A stretch of DNA of 64,000 nucleotides from Cadophora sp. MPI-SDFR-AT-0126 (taxonomy: Eukaryota; Ascomycota; Leotiomycetes; Helotiales; Ploettnerulaceae): NCBI GenBank assembly GCA_020747065.1, contig JAGMVK010000020.1:744001-808000 (forward strand), given 5' to 3'. Below the pieces are notes generated by a model, which saw nothing but the letters and a program-made list of their open reading frames with translations, had not been told where the DNA came from and made no database searches. A program made the position numbers and the translations under genes. Positions 35,601-48,014 of the stretch are shown here, piece after piece. The number at the start of each line of letters is the position of its first letter. Positions within the stretch are counted from its first letter, which is position 1.

Positions 35601-37130
35601 GGAGTACATAGCCGGAAAATCTGGAAGCTACTAATGAAAGGAGCCCTTATTAGGCTTATAGTTGATACTAATCAAGATAAAGCACGGATTCTTCGAAGTT
35701 ATTATAACGATTCTAGTCATAAAGGGAGGAAAAGTACTTATCACCGTATTTCTATACGCTACTTTTGAAAGGAGTGCTATAAAGACACTATGAATTTTAT
35801 TTAAACTTACTCGGAATACTAACTGAGATTACTAAGATAATAAGAAGAGCCTCTTTTTCCTATAGCTTTTAATAGTTTAATAGAGAAGTAGGCCCTAGAC
35901 ATCACTTATATAACTAAATAATAAGGAAAGCAATATTTAGTTATTACTAGGGATAATATGAGTAATTGGGTCAAGGCACGGGCTCTTACATATAAAACAG
36001 CGGTAGCTGTAGCTACTTTTATTTAGAAAGATATCATTTACTACTATAGCCTATTCTAGAGATTAGTAATTAATAGGGGCAAAGAGAACGTAAGAGAAGT
36101 AATTCAGCTCCTAAATAGAATAGAGATATAGCGTATATAGGTATTAGCTTATAACCTAAGAGCGAATAGTATAGTTGAATAAGGTCACGGACCGATTAAA
36201 AATACTCTCTCTAAGATGGGAAATCAGTGGATTAAAAACCTCCCAGTAGTGTTATTTGCGGACCGGATAACGGTACACGGATCTATAGGCTTTATACCCT
36301 TCTATATAGTTTATAGTAGAGAACTTATTCTCTCTGTGGAAATAAGATACCTTACCTAAAGAACCCTGTTTATAGAAGAAATTACTGATCGATCGAAGTT
36401 ATTATAACTTAGGGCGATTTAGTTTCAAATGCAGTAAGAAAATATTAACGAAGTAATACTACGTAAAAGCCGCTGTAAGTAAGAGGGTTGAGACGCTTTT
36501 AATAATAAGTATAATATTCGATAAAGACTATTTCAAGTTAAAGATATAGTCCTTTGATACGATTCAGTGAGGGAAATTAATAAGTTAACACTGAGAGCTT
36601 TAGATTTCCGGTAGTTAGGGCCGTATGAAATAGCGTAAGCTAATACTGAAAAGGGTTATTATAAGCTTAAAGAGCTAGGACCTAATAGCCCTTAGCTCTA
36701 ATCGACCTTCACTGGAAGTATACTAAAACTATTTCATGTATGAAAGAAGTTTATCTATAGCGCTAAAGATACTGAATCTATCGCTTATCTTAATGACTAA
36801 GAGAGAGGGGTTAGTACTGAATCAGGCCTAGAAAACCCTTGCTAATAATACTTCAGTAATAATAACGGTGATTCTAGCATAGACACTTCCGATATACTTA
36901 CTATTTAAGTCAGACGAAACAATGGAATTATTGTCAAAATCCTAGAGATCTTATAAAGCTAACGAGACTAGTATAGGGTAGTCTTACTGTAGTTAACCTC
37001 AGAATAGCACCTTTAATGGCAAGGATACCGACTCTTTAAAACGGGGGAATTACCGCTAGTACTACTAGTACTTATTTCCGCTAGTACTATTCAGGGCAGC
37101 TTTAATTTGCTATAGTACTACCTATAAGTA
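29640..37130 (+). pseudogene. Gypsy gag-pol relic
   Basis: Degenerate reading frames contain recognisable landmarks. A gag zinc knuckle begins with CYNC at 30925. The retropepsin motif DTGAKVSYIT lies at 32671. Reverse-transcriptase motifs VDLYSSYN (34152) and FLNNIGVKGP (34341) occupy the place of FLDD. RNase H has ETDANTLV near 35047. The integrase N-terminal region lies near 35740-35810, and the core reads LDITYITK near 35896, followed by TRDNMSNWVKARAL. Dozens of TAA/TAG codons interrupt the frames. The element cannot encode a working polyprotein. The far 3' part (about 36900-37130) may be a divergent C-terminal domain. Confidence 0.8.
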
Positions 37131-37864
37131 CCTAGAGAGCGTGTAAACCACTAAGACACTAAAAGCTAGTAAGAAGTAAAGCTTGAATACCCCTGAAATA
37201 TCAGAGTACGATCTGGCCCTACGGAGTGACTATTTAATATAAGGCTAAACGTTACTTACGTTAGCGCTGATAACTCCTTTAAGTGTATAACGTGAATTAT
37301 AGAGCTCTCTATTATCGCTAGTACCTTTTGTAGAGTTAATGATAAGCTACTTGTTGAATAGGAAGGTAGGACGGGCTTGATTTATGCGTCTTAATAACTG
37401 ATTATAATAGCTTTGAGTGCATACTTTGGAAGTGAGTAGTGAAAGGTCCGTCCCTTATACGTAAAAGTTAATATAAAGCACTCCCTATTTAAGCGCTGCT
37501 TCCCCAAGATAACCTACTAAATCCCCTATCTGCGGAAGCTCCTAGGAGAATAGTTAGTAAAAAAATAAAGGATTTCCCTAAGACTATAAGTAAAAGATAT
37601 TCCCTAAGGTAAATATTACTAATACTAATAGTACTAATAATAAAGAAGCTTTATCTAGTAATAAAGATCTCTGATCTATTGTTAGGAGTAACCTAAAGAA
37701 GGATATTTACTAGTAGAAAGTAATGAAAACCCCGGTTCTACTAGCCCTATAGAACCTTTTCCCTTATAAAACGCATATAGAACTAGAAAGATTCTAGTTA
37801 CCTTAGACCTAGGACTACTTGCGCTATCTACTATTCTAGTAGTTTCCTACCGATTAGGTTATTA

Positions 37865-37869
37865 CTATA
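37865..37869. repeat. Target-site duplication, left copy (CTATA)
   Basis: CTATA directly precedes the 5' LTR of the Copia element and is repeated at 45479-45483 directly after the 3' LTR. Five bp is the usual duplication length of LTR elements. Confidence 0.9.
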
Positions 37870-38084
37870 TGTTGGTCCACAGGCCCATACAGGACATGTC
37901 TCAGCTAGAATAGGGGGTAGGACCACTTGCGGAGGCGATTCAGTGGCGTTTTAGAGGCAGTATATAATCTAGTATCTCCTGCCCCCTCTTAGAAATACAC
38001 AGATTTTCCACACTATCAAGCTTAATATATATATACATGATATTTACGTTTAATTCTTAGCTTATATTCAGTATTAAACTAACA
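37870..38084 (+). repeat. 5' LTR of the Copia element (215 bp)
   Basis: It starts TGTTGGT and ends ACTAACA. It aligns without gaps to 45264-45478; I count about 18 differences, all transitions. In most of them this copy carries the AT state, so it is the more heavily RIP-mutated of the two. Confidence 0.92.
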
Positions 38085-38389
38085 CTAATCAGTAGTTAAC
38101 ACGTACCACAGAGCAGATAAGTTACAGTAAGAAAAGCGGCGACTTTAACGTTAAGTACTTAGTTATACTTAATAAGTAACTCTTTGAAACTAAATTAATA
38201 AGTAGCGATTCAGGAGTAAGGGACAGGTATCACGTTTAGACTGCAAATCTTATACACTTATATATATAATAACAGTAGTGATTCCTCTTCGATAATCGTT
38301 AAGTCAATTACTTAACTCTAGCTAAAGAGCTTTTAAGTAAATAATACTACATCCGGAAGACTACCGATTCAGATACGAACTATAGCTAA

Positions 38390-41300
38390 AGAAACACTAG
38401 CTGTTTTAGACCGGGAGGAAAGAGTAGAGGAGGAAGAGGAAGCGGCGGAAGCAGTGTAGATAGGGCCAAAGCTAGTGGAGGAACTATCAGAGGATCTAAC
38501 GAAGCTTTTACAGGAGTTTCGGAAGCTCTTCTGCGATAGCAGTAAGAAGGGCGAGTTCCTTTTCCAAGACTACTAGGAGTACTTCGGAAATTAATCTCCT
38601 TTCTATTTTTCCCGAATAAGGAAATCAGAGCGGATTATACTACAGGACGTATTACGAGCTAACAGTATTTACGTATAACAGGACAGAGCACTAGTATCTA
38701 TTGCGTTAGCTCAGATAGCACGAGCTAAAGATAATATTTAGCTAGAGGATCAGTTGAGGTTATAGATTCAGAACGCTCCTAAGACAGTACCGGACTAGAT
38801 TCAGAGTACTCGCTAAGCGACGACCTCAACTACCTAAACACTTTACTAGAGAGTGCCTCTACTACATTAACGCAATAAACTAACAGTAATAATCGATTCT
38901 ATTAAGTTAACTCCTCCAGAGGAGGAAGAGAGGACGCGCTAACGTGTTCAGTTAAGAAGTAATTTCCCAAGGGCCGAGGTGTCTTAGAGCTCAGATAATT
39001 TTGCTACCCCTGCTTATATAAAACTCACTATTCCAGACGACGATTTATATAGCGTAACACTACTAGTTCATATAAAGAGGGAGTTCTTATTTACCCCTGG
39101 GAGAGGACCCCTAAATACAGCACTAATATAGAGACCGAATAAGAATCTGTTACTAAATCTAGTGCTAGCCCCGGATATATACCCGCGAGATGGGTCTTTA
39201 CCTCTATTAGCAGGACCTAGACCTAACAGACTATATACGGAGCAGATACAACTATCCTAGTATATCTAGGATATATTAACGCAGGGCTAATCGAAGTCCT
39301 TAGTAAGCCTCAGTAAGATATATATAAAAGAGCTTTAGTATAATAGGTCCAAAGACTACTTAGATAAGAAACTACATATCTTTACTGACTTCTACTAGAA
39401 AGCCGGCGTTAACTATAACATTTAGCACCGGGCATTTCCGACGATACTCCGGGATAAAGTAAGTTCGTACTATTATTAGTACCTATAGAATAAAGGGTAT
39501 AAATTTAATAATCTTATTAAAGTAATACATACTAATTTCGAGATAGAGGAGAGAGCTAACTAATTCCTTAGCTACTAGTTTAGCCTAACTTTCTTATTAT
39601 TTCAAGCCGAGTCTTACTAGAAAGGGAGGCTAATTTTGGCTCAGTTAGAGAGCTTCGCTAGAGAACTGTAAAGTATCTAACTTAGCCTTAAAGACGACAA
39701 TATACGAAACAATAAGACGTTGCGCGATAAGCTTATATAGGGAGTATCTGGAAACTCGCTCTTTAAGATGGCGTTGTTTTAAGCACCACTTATATTCCCT
39801 ATATTAATAAATAGCTTTCGCACGGCTTTAAGCGTGGAAATAACCTATAAGTCGGGACTATAAGTAGGAAAATACACCGGGTTAGGGCTGAATTACTATT
39901 ATTCCTATATAGCGGATAAAAGAGCCCTTTATTCAGATCGGAGGATGAAGTTTTCAGTAGGTAATAAACGTGGAACTAAATTCCAGCTTAAACTAGGTTA
40001 TACGGGGTGTATTATTTATAAGAAGATAGATTACTATAGTAGCTATTATTCTAATGAAGAGTAGAGAGCGTTAAAGGTAAAGTACTTTACTAAGCGTAAA
40101 GCAGAAGGTATAAAGGTAACTAACGATTCTTTTAAGGCTTACTTAGCGTATACTAAGGGAACTAGATTAGATTCAGATTAGAACCGGGGAGGTCCCGGAA
40201 TTTAGGAAGATAATCCAGATTTCTAGGATTCCGATACTTCGTTATATTCTAATAATTTATTAACTAGTTCTAATAGCGGGAATAAAGACGGAAAGGCTTT
40301 CTTCACGACTGTATTTATAGTAAGTAAAGCAGAATATAATATATGAGATGTTATGAAAAGGCTTAACGAATAGAAGGCGTTATATATACTAGAGAGCAGA
40401 ATTTAAAAGCTGCCCTAGGAAGAGAGGTATATAACGTAATAGATAGATCGATTCTTTTAAGGTCTTCTTATCGATATAGGAGCGTTTAGTAAGAATATGG
40501 GAGGTATTAATTAATTACGTGCGTTGTAGTGAGTTCGGAATATTAAGTACGATACTAGTTAATCAGGCAGGAGTCGGATCTAATTCGGAGCTAGTTCTTA
40601 TACCTCCTTAGGGGTTACTATAGTAGATACCTTAGTTGGGGTTTTGGACTTCTATATTATAGATACGGATATGCTATTCTTAGTATATTTATAATAGCTA
40701 GATAAGATAGGTGCGTACTATAATAACTTATAGAATGTATTAATTCAGGGAGACAAGAGATACTTAATTATGCGAAAGAAGGAGTACTTATAGCTTCTTT
40801 TGGACTAGTATTATTAACTAATTGAACCTTCGGTTAATATAATTAGCTAATGCTATTTAATAGAGATAGAGATTCATCGGCTTTATAGACGATTCGGCTA
40901 CCTATTAGTATAACGTCTGTAGTATTTACTAGACCAAGCTAGCCATGAGTCTGATTCTAATATCATATTACGGGTTAAAGAGATGTGTAAGTACTACCAG
41001 AAATATACAGACGCTCTATATAGGTTCAGATTTAAACTGTAAAACGATATAGACTTTAACTATATAGTTTACGTTGATATTACATAGTTTAGAGAACGAT
41101 ATACACTTCATATGATAGATGAGGCCATAGGATTCAGGGCTATAAAGCTGCTCTGAAAGCGCCTTAGTTCAGCTATAACTCGGGCTACTTTTAACGCATT
41201 TAAGTTAGTATAGATGGATATATATATTAGACCCCCTGACTTCGTTATCTACGACTATAGAACTAACTTTAACTTTGCGGAGTTTCGGGGTATACTTAGG

Positions 41301-43650
41301 GCTATAGGGAGCACGCCTAAACTTATCCCGGTAGAGGCATACTACTTAATTAGTAAGGTAGAATAATATTATCGTCTACTCTAACGTGCCTACGAAATCG
41401 TTATAAAAGAGCACCTTAATATAAGCGATAAGGATCGCCTACAGATAGCTATTAAAGCTATTAATAATATAGCTAGACTAAATAGCTTAATCCCTACGCT
41501 TCTTGTTTTCAGTGCCTACCTAAAAATAACGGAAATGGATCCTCTAAACCCATCTATCTAATAACGTGCGGAGACTATTAAGAGGGCTATAATAGAGGTG
41601 CGCCAAATATATGCGAAACGGTAAGTTAACGATACGCTAGTAACTTGTAATAGCCCTAGTATAACGCATATTTATGATCTTAAGCTTTAAGATTAAGTAT
41701 TAGTCTAGCGTGAAAAGAAGGGATGGAAGGAATTATATACTTTCTTAGGAATAAAGGGCGAAGTATGTAAAATAGATATGGATAACAGTAGAATACGCAT
41801 ATTTCGTTTAATATTAGTACGTCTATTTAAGACAGATATATCTAGCGTCGAATAAAAGAAAGAAAAATTACCAGATATAACCTGTAAGCCTAGCTTACTA
41901 GTCCGAAAAGCCCCTGAAACTATACTAAAAGCCCCTCGAATCGCTATCGAAGTCCCATTTATAAAGCCAATCCCAGGACTACTAATAATTAATAATAATT
42001 ACGATACTAAAGTGTTTCTAACTAAGAAGGAGATAAGAGATTAAGAGCTATCGATTAAGCTACGCGTAGAGGGTAAGATCACCACACCTAGCTTACTATT
42101 TCAGTAATCCTAACGAACTGAGTACAAAGCTCTTATTAAGAGAGGTGTTTTTATACTAATTTCTAAAGGCAACCCTAGAGTAAAAAGCTACCGTATCTTC
42201 AAATTAAGGATAGTAGATAAAGTAAAAAGTAAGGAGTCTGTAATACTATACGAGAAATCAAAGCTTATTATCTAATACTTTAATAATAAAGGTAAGAAGG
42301 AGATATTAACCTAGTCTCCTACCATCTAATAGGTAAGCCAGAGATTACTTATCTCCCTAGCTATAACTATAAGGTACCTGAACTAGGTCTGAAAGGGGTC
42401 CGGTATATATCTAGTAATCCGAGATATTACCTAAGCCTACGTCTAGTTAACGACTAAACTCCTTCGGAATATCTTTATATAGCCGCTGAAAGAGATCGTA
42501 GATAAATTCCCCCCTAGTATAATATTTATAGTAATGCTCCCTCTCTATAGTATACCAGAATCCGGAAATCACTAGTTCAACACTTACTATAAGTACTATA
42601 TAGAAAGGCTCTAGATAGAAACGTCAACGTACAACCCTTACTTACTAATTAGTACTAAAGAAAGCCACGAGTTTAGAGTCGTTAGAATGCAAATAGATAA
42701 CACTCTTATCCTCAGGAATAATAACTTCTTAGTAAGAGAGTAAGACGGGATTACAGAAGCTAATTTCCTAATGAAGCTAATTCAGGTCCTACTCCCCTCC
42801 GAATCCATTACGTTCAACGGATATACTATTACTTTAGATAGAGATAACATTTATATATCGCAGAAAGGGTAAGGAGCAAGGCTAGAATTAGTTAATATAA
42901 AAGTACTAGATTATAAGAAAGCCTACGTAGAGCAACGCGCTTACGGAGCTTATATTACAACGATTTACTAACCGGAAGCTAACTTTAATTTATTAATAGT
43001 AGTGTAATATTAAGATCTAATAATTAATGACGCTAAAGCTTTAAACTAACGCCTTTAATAGTAGATAGATAACGCAGAGAGAGGTTTATAGTACATACTA
43101 GTTAATCTATACTATACTAAACTTTATATCTTTATTAATAGATTATTTACTAATAATAAGGATCTAAGTTCATAGATCGGGTTTCTAGTAGTAATTAGAA
43201 TAGAAACGGAAGGGGACACGGAATTTATCCTCTCCAGTAATATCATTCATATAAGCTTTATAAAGTGTAAGAGAGTAACGTATGCTGTACTTACTTCGGA
43301 GCTATATGCTATAGTAGCAGGAATCGATATGTTGATTACCTTAGGAACCACTATTAACATAGTGACGGATAAGCTTAGATTACTATAGCTTCCTACTATA
43401 GTATATACAGATTCCTTATCTCTCTACGAGTGTATTATTAAGCTTAGTACTACGAAGGAGAAACGTTTAATAATTAATATAATAGCAATTCGTTAATTAT
43501 ATAAGCGTAGGGAGTTAACGGAGATTCAATGGATTAATAGCACTTGTAATCCTACTGATACTATAATAAAAACAACGCCGAATAGAGCTCTTTAAGAGCT
43601 AATTAACACTAACACCTTAACTGTGAAGATAGAGGGTTAAGTTTAGAGGC
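38390..43650 (+). pseudogene. Copia gag-pol relic
   Basis: Landmarks in degenerate frames are these. A Glu-rich gag N-terminus lies near 38400. At 40008 the stretch CIIYKKIDYYSSYYSNEE sits where fungal Copia gag has its CCHC knuckle, with Cys and His codons converted to Tyr and Ile. A protease GLLIDIGAFSK-like motif lies near 40470. The integrase core around 41045-41300 has VYVDIT, MIDEA and RPPDFVIYD. The reverse transcriptase has a RD-T-AYV-like motif near 42420. RNase H reads KRVTYAVLTSELYAIVAGID near 43270. Many TAG/TAA codons interrupt. No function remains. Confidence 0.8.
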
Positions 43651-43929
43651 CACTTAATATCGATTTAGAAGCTAGTTTGACTCATGATCTGGGCTTATGA
43701 ATCGATAGTGCTAATTCAGTGAAGTAATAGAGAGGTTTCGGATAAGGAGTGATTTTTCCTTTATTATAATTTCCTTATAACTCTTATTAATCACTTATAA
43801 TTATTTTCAGTTATGTTTAAGATATAGAAGGGAGAATAAGTTTAATTTACAAGTAATTACCCTCTGATTCAAAGTACTAACAGGTGGCCTTATAACGATA
43901 CTCCAACAAGGACTAAGTGCCGGTTTCAC

Positions 43930-44860
43930 TATAGGGGGTTACTCCTATATACCGGTATAAAGAAAGTGCTGCCACGAAGAACCAACTACGAAGCCTTTCC
44001 GAAATAGGGCCTATTCCCCTACTTATAAGTAGTACCTAGATTAACTAGTATATTACTAGATTCCTCCTCCCCCGCGCTACCTAGGCGACTTCTACCCCGA
44101 TTTCTCTTTACCCGAGGGCCCGAACCTTCTCCATCTCTATCTCTATTATCCTCCGCAGGGGTCTTACGCTTAATATTACTACGACGAGATATAACGGAAG
44201 CTACAGCCTCCTTAACCCGCTTCTCTATACGAGAGAGGATCTACCCGTAGTCCTATAGAAGTTTTAGCTAGATAGGAACCGGAGTATATTCAGTGAAGAT
44301 TCAGAATAAAAGAAAAGGGGATTACCTACGAATTAACTTTAAGCGAGATCTGCTATCCTAGTATAGAGAGCACGAGTCTCCTCTAATAACGCTAAACTCA
44401 TCTTATCCCGAGTTTTTAGCAGCTCAGCAGCTATAACCCGGAGTTCTGCATCGATAGCTACAGCGGTAGCAGAGATAGCAGCAGTATCCTTACTAGCGAG
44501 GGCATAAGTGAGTTCTTAGTACTCAGTATCTAAGAACTAGGGGATCTATAAACAGGTTAGTTATAGATCATATTCAGGGTAGTTCAGAATTTAGGATTAG
44601 AAAAAGGGAGGGGGGAGTACTTACAGGATTATATAGGGATTTCTTTTCGGTATAGTATAAGTATTTCTTACTCTCTCGCTTATTAAAGGAGTAGACGTAG
44701 TTCGATTTCTTCGCTAGGAGTCGGACGTAATAGATATAGTAGTTTCGGTAGGTAGTAGCGAGAGCTCCGAATAGTGTTAGTGTAAGTACTATTTATATTA
44801 GCATCCGTTTTACTACTGAACTACCTACGATTCTTTTGAATTTCTATACTTACTTTTACT
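43930..44860 (-). pseudogene. Antisense, intron-containing open frame in the Copia 3' spacer
   Basis: On the minus strand, between Copia RNase H and its 3' LTR, coding-like blocks alternate with introns that have good signals. One block at about 44545-44330 is free of stops apart from TAG/TAA at Gln positions and reads ALASKDTAAISATAVAIDAE onward. A 79-nt intron (44624-44546) precedes it. A further intron of about 80 nt leads to a block from 44252 down to about 43990 that is open for about 90 codons; it contains LSRIEKRVKEAVASVISRRS and a basic stretch resembling a nuclear localisation signal. The family is unknown. It could be a cargo gene, an element-encoded accessory protein, or part of another inserted element. 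Confidence 0.45.
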
Positions 44861-45263
44861 TATTTGATTTAGTACGGACTATAGTAAAATATTAGCGAAT
44901 ATCTCTTGAGATCGAAGGTTTATACACTTACAAGTAGTTCTTTGATATTTACTTAAGGAAAGAGAGCTTCAGAATAGAGAGAGATCTCGGTTTTATATAG
45001 CTAGCGATAGCCTCGCTTAGCATTTGTTTACTTACTATTATCTTCTGATGGGCCGTATTAACTACTTCCGACGTATAGCTTTCAGGCCATAACCGGAGGT
45101 CTTTCGGACTATAGTACTTCCGTAGCTCTGTACTTAGTATACCTATTTTACCTTCTTTACTTATATAGTTACTCTTTGCAACTTTTTTTACAATTGGAAT
45201 AGAGATTCGCTTCTATAATAGAGATTCGCTTGGAAACTATCTTTCTAAAAGAAGATTTGCCGG

Positions 45264-45478
45264 TGTTAGTCTACAGGCCTATACAGGACATGTCTCAGCT
45301 AGAATAGGGGGTAGGACTACTTGCGGAGGCGATTCGGTGGCGTTTCGGAGGCAGTATATAGTCTGGTATCTCCCGCCCCCTCTTAGAAATACACAGATTT
45401 TCCACACTATCAAGCTTGATATGTATATACATGATATTTACGTTTGATTCTTGGCTTATATTCGGTATTGAACCGACA
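45264..45478 (+). repeat. 3' LTR of the Copia element (215 bp)
   Basis: Gapless partner of 37870-38084 with the better preserved GC content. The 69-codon minus-strand frame across it is a by-product of its lower mutation load, not a gene. Confidence 0.92.
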
Positions 45479-45483
45479 CTATA
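45479..45483. repeat. Target-site duplication, right copy (CTATA)
   Basis: Matches 37865-37869 exactly. Confidence 0.9.
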
Positions 45484-45499
45484 GCTTCTAAGAAGATAT

Positions 45500-47480
45500 A
45501 GCACTCGCTAATTAAGGTCTTATTAAAGGCAGAAGCTCTCTAGCCTATCCTTACGAAGCTAATATCTCTACGCCTTGGAATTACCTAAGGATTAGAGTTT
45601 CCTACGTGTTAAAGACCTAAATATACTATCGGCCGACGACCTTTAATAAAGTAACTTTACCGGAGGAAGGAGTGTTAGTTTATCTCCAAATTAGCTTAAC
45701 CTTAGTTACGCTTACTAGGTCTAGGCCCCTATCTATATTATCTTCACTCTCTTAAAGAGGAGCGGATAGAAAGAATATAGCTCACGAAGTCTACTATAGC
45801 CTAAGTACTAGCAAGAGTATTAATATAAGAAATACAGATATAATATAACGGAGTCAGAATTCGCAAGCCTACGTAACGTACTTAAAGTACCTCTACTAAA
45901 GCAAGTAACCTAAGTTGAAAGCTCTAACTAGCTAGCCCTTAAGATAATAAAGTTAGTGATGGACCTATATATCTTCTAGAAGCTATCAGATATGCTTAAG
46001 ACTATTACTAGATTAAAAAGCGAATAAACCCATAATAGCTATTACCCTTTAGTATACTATACTTATGCTTTGAAGATAAGAGAGTTAGACCTACTTTTAG
46101 CGGATACTCTTTATAGTAAACAGCCTCCATATCGGACGGAAATTACTATAGCTAGATATCAATTAAGGAAGAGCTTTAATAGTATTTAGAAATAAGAGCG
46201 ACCCCTATCACTCTTAAGTCTTTGTAATAGTCCTTACTCTCCAAGATATTAATAAACTCCTCTAGCGATTTAATAGGTCTTATATCTTAGTAAGAAAGCC
46301 TTAGAACTAAGAGAAGATACTTAATAGTAGAGATAGCCTTAGTAACCCCTATTACCTTAGTAAGAATCTGATAGTCCTTGCTTTCTCTAACACGTTAGCC
46401 TTCCTACCAGCTGCCTAGACCTCTAACCCTATAAGTATATATACGCCTAAAGCGTATATCTGTAATAGTAAGGTAAGAGACTATTACTAGGTGTAGAAGG
46501 GGAGTCATTAAGTTAGATATACCCTAGTTACTAGTGCCAGGAAGTTAGCGGTAATATCAACTTAGTAAGGGAGTAAAAAGCGAAGGAGTTAGGAGAGGGA
46601 ACTTAGCTATATGAGGTAGGGTTAGTAGCCGTGTACTTAAGCGCTTTAGATCGAAGGTTATACAGCGGAACCTGCAAAAATATCGCCAAAATTAATATAT
46701 TTCAGGAAGAAGGAAAGACAGAGACTTACCAGGTGACTTAGAGAGCCCCTTCCCTAAGAGATATTCGTTGTAGCGGAGTAAGAGACCGTTATAGGGTAAG
46801 GTAGTTAAGATCTGAGCCTAGAAAAGTGATAGTATAACTAAAGACATAACATAGAGAAAAGAAATCTTACCTAAAGAAGCTCTGATATCACTAAGCTTAT
46901 TAAAGAGGCAAAGACCTCTATAGAAAATCAGTATAAGTTGATATAGAAATCTAGTCTATGCGCGAGGTAATTAATAGAAGGGAAATAAAGGTAAAGAGAT
47001 CGACTTAGCTTAATTAAAGAAAATAGCGTCTCTAACTTAAAGATCTGCGTTCTGAAGCTTATAAGTTAAGGCTCTAGTGTAAGGTTCAGGCGTGCGAGAG
47101 CTATATGAAGAAAGGGAGGTGTAATTAATAGAGGTTAAAGAGCTTAGAGCCGCTTAGCTTAAGTTAAGTACTAGAGATCGTTAATCTTAATCTTAAGCCT
47201 GATCTTAAGATTATAAGATTAAAAGGAGAGAGATTAGAATAAAAGAGCGATAAAGCTTTATACTCACTTTAGTTAAAAAGAGAGTAGCGCTACTCTTATA
47301 ACCTCCTTAAAGGTTATTTACTCTTAGAAGTGAGCTCTTAGAGGGGAAAAGCAGCTGTAACTTAGTCTTCGTCGCTAGGGGAACACGTATAGTAGTAAGG
47401 AAGAACGAAGAAGCTTTCTACGTAGCTTCAAAAAGGGTTATAGAGCTTATTAAGTGGAGAGAAGGAAGGAGGTAGTGAAG
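45500..47480 (-). pseudogene. Antisense, spliced, RIP-mutated open frame in the Gypsy 3' spacer
   Basis: Read on the minus strand, this stretch has gene-like structure. An exon at 46817-46730 (AQILTTLPYNGLLL...) has no stop at all. It is preceded by a 53-nt intron (46870-46818, GTAAGA...CTAG) and followed by a 58-nt intron (46729-46672, GTAAGT...TTTTTGCAG). The next exon, from 46671, stays open when TAA is read as former CAA. A second long frame runs from about 46384 down to about 46010 (SKDYQILTKVIGVTKAIST..., SLEEFINILESKDYYKDLRV), again broken only by TAA/TAG. Seemingly related coding continues beyond the Copia insertion at 37864-37140, so the Copia element interrupted this gene. I do not recognise the family. 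Confidence 0.5.
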
Positions 47481-47739
47481 GTATTATAGTTATAAAGGTT
47501 AAGGGAGAAGATAGAGGTGTTATAATAGGGGATAACCTTATGGAAGTAAGCTAAGTAAACTTTTATTTACGATTTTACTAAGACTAATAATGGTTCAGGC
47601 CTTATATAACTTTAACGTCACTTCTGCACCGTAGACCTCTACTTTACCTCTAGAGATTTAATACTTTTGGAAATAGCCTAGCTCTACTACATTCGTTTAC
47701 TATAATACTCGGAAGCGAGTTTTTTAAGGGGGGGACGCA

Positions 47740-48014
47740 TATAGTGGGGATCGGCCTCGGTACACTTTTATCACCTAACCTATGCACTTAGTATTATACT
47801 TAAGCTGAGATCTCCCTAAGAGATTAGAAACAATAATAACAGCTCTTTTTCCTCTAATAAGTTTTATACTTCTTCCTTCACTTAACAATTCGCACTCTTC
47901 AGATATGTGATATCTTTTAATTCCGTCTATCTGTTATTTCGTAAACTTCATACCTTATATACTATACATTTACTACTCTCTTATCATGTGGAGATTAGGG
48001 TCTTCCCCTCCACA
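47740..48014 (+). repeat. 3' LTR of the Gypsy element (275 bp)
   Basis: Starts TATAGTGGGG (RIP form of TGTGGTGGGG) and ends CCTCCACA. It is the gapless partner of 28506-28780 and is preceded by a polypurine tract. Confidence 0.85.

Larger units (their letters stand above)
37870..45478 (+). mobile_element. Ty1/Copia LTR retrotransposon, RIP-inactivated, nested in the Gypsy element
   Basis: Identical-length LTRs (215 bp) with TGTTxGT...ACxxACA inverted ends and a perfect CTATA duplication define the element exactly (7.6 kb). The internal landmarks run gag, protease, integrase, reverse transcriptase, RNase H on the plus strand, which is Copia order. It is inserted in the long spacer between Gypsy pol and the Gypsy 3' LTR, so it is younger than that element. 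An unusual 1.6 kb spacer also lies between its own RNase H and its 3' LTR. Confidence 0.9.
28506..48014 (+). mobile_element. Ty3/Gypsy LTR retrotransposon, RIP-inactivated, with nested Copia insertion
   Basis: Two 275-bp LTRs flank an internal region whose gag-pol relic reads on the plus strand in the order gag, protease, reverse transcriptase, RNase H, integrase, which defines the Gypsy type. A polypurine tract (AAGGGGGGGACGCA) directly precedes the 3' LTR. Without the nested Copia copy the element is about 11.9 kb, large because about 3 kb lies between the end of pol and the 3' LTR. The 5-bp flanks (AGTAG left, ATACG right) do not match, so a target duplication is absent or mutated. Confidence 0.82.

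Noticed and set aside
45295..45504. Minus-strand open frame of 69 codons, the only long ATG frame in the AT-rich block
   Set aside because: It lies almost wholly in the Copia 3' LTR and is open only because that LTR suffered fewer RIP changes.
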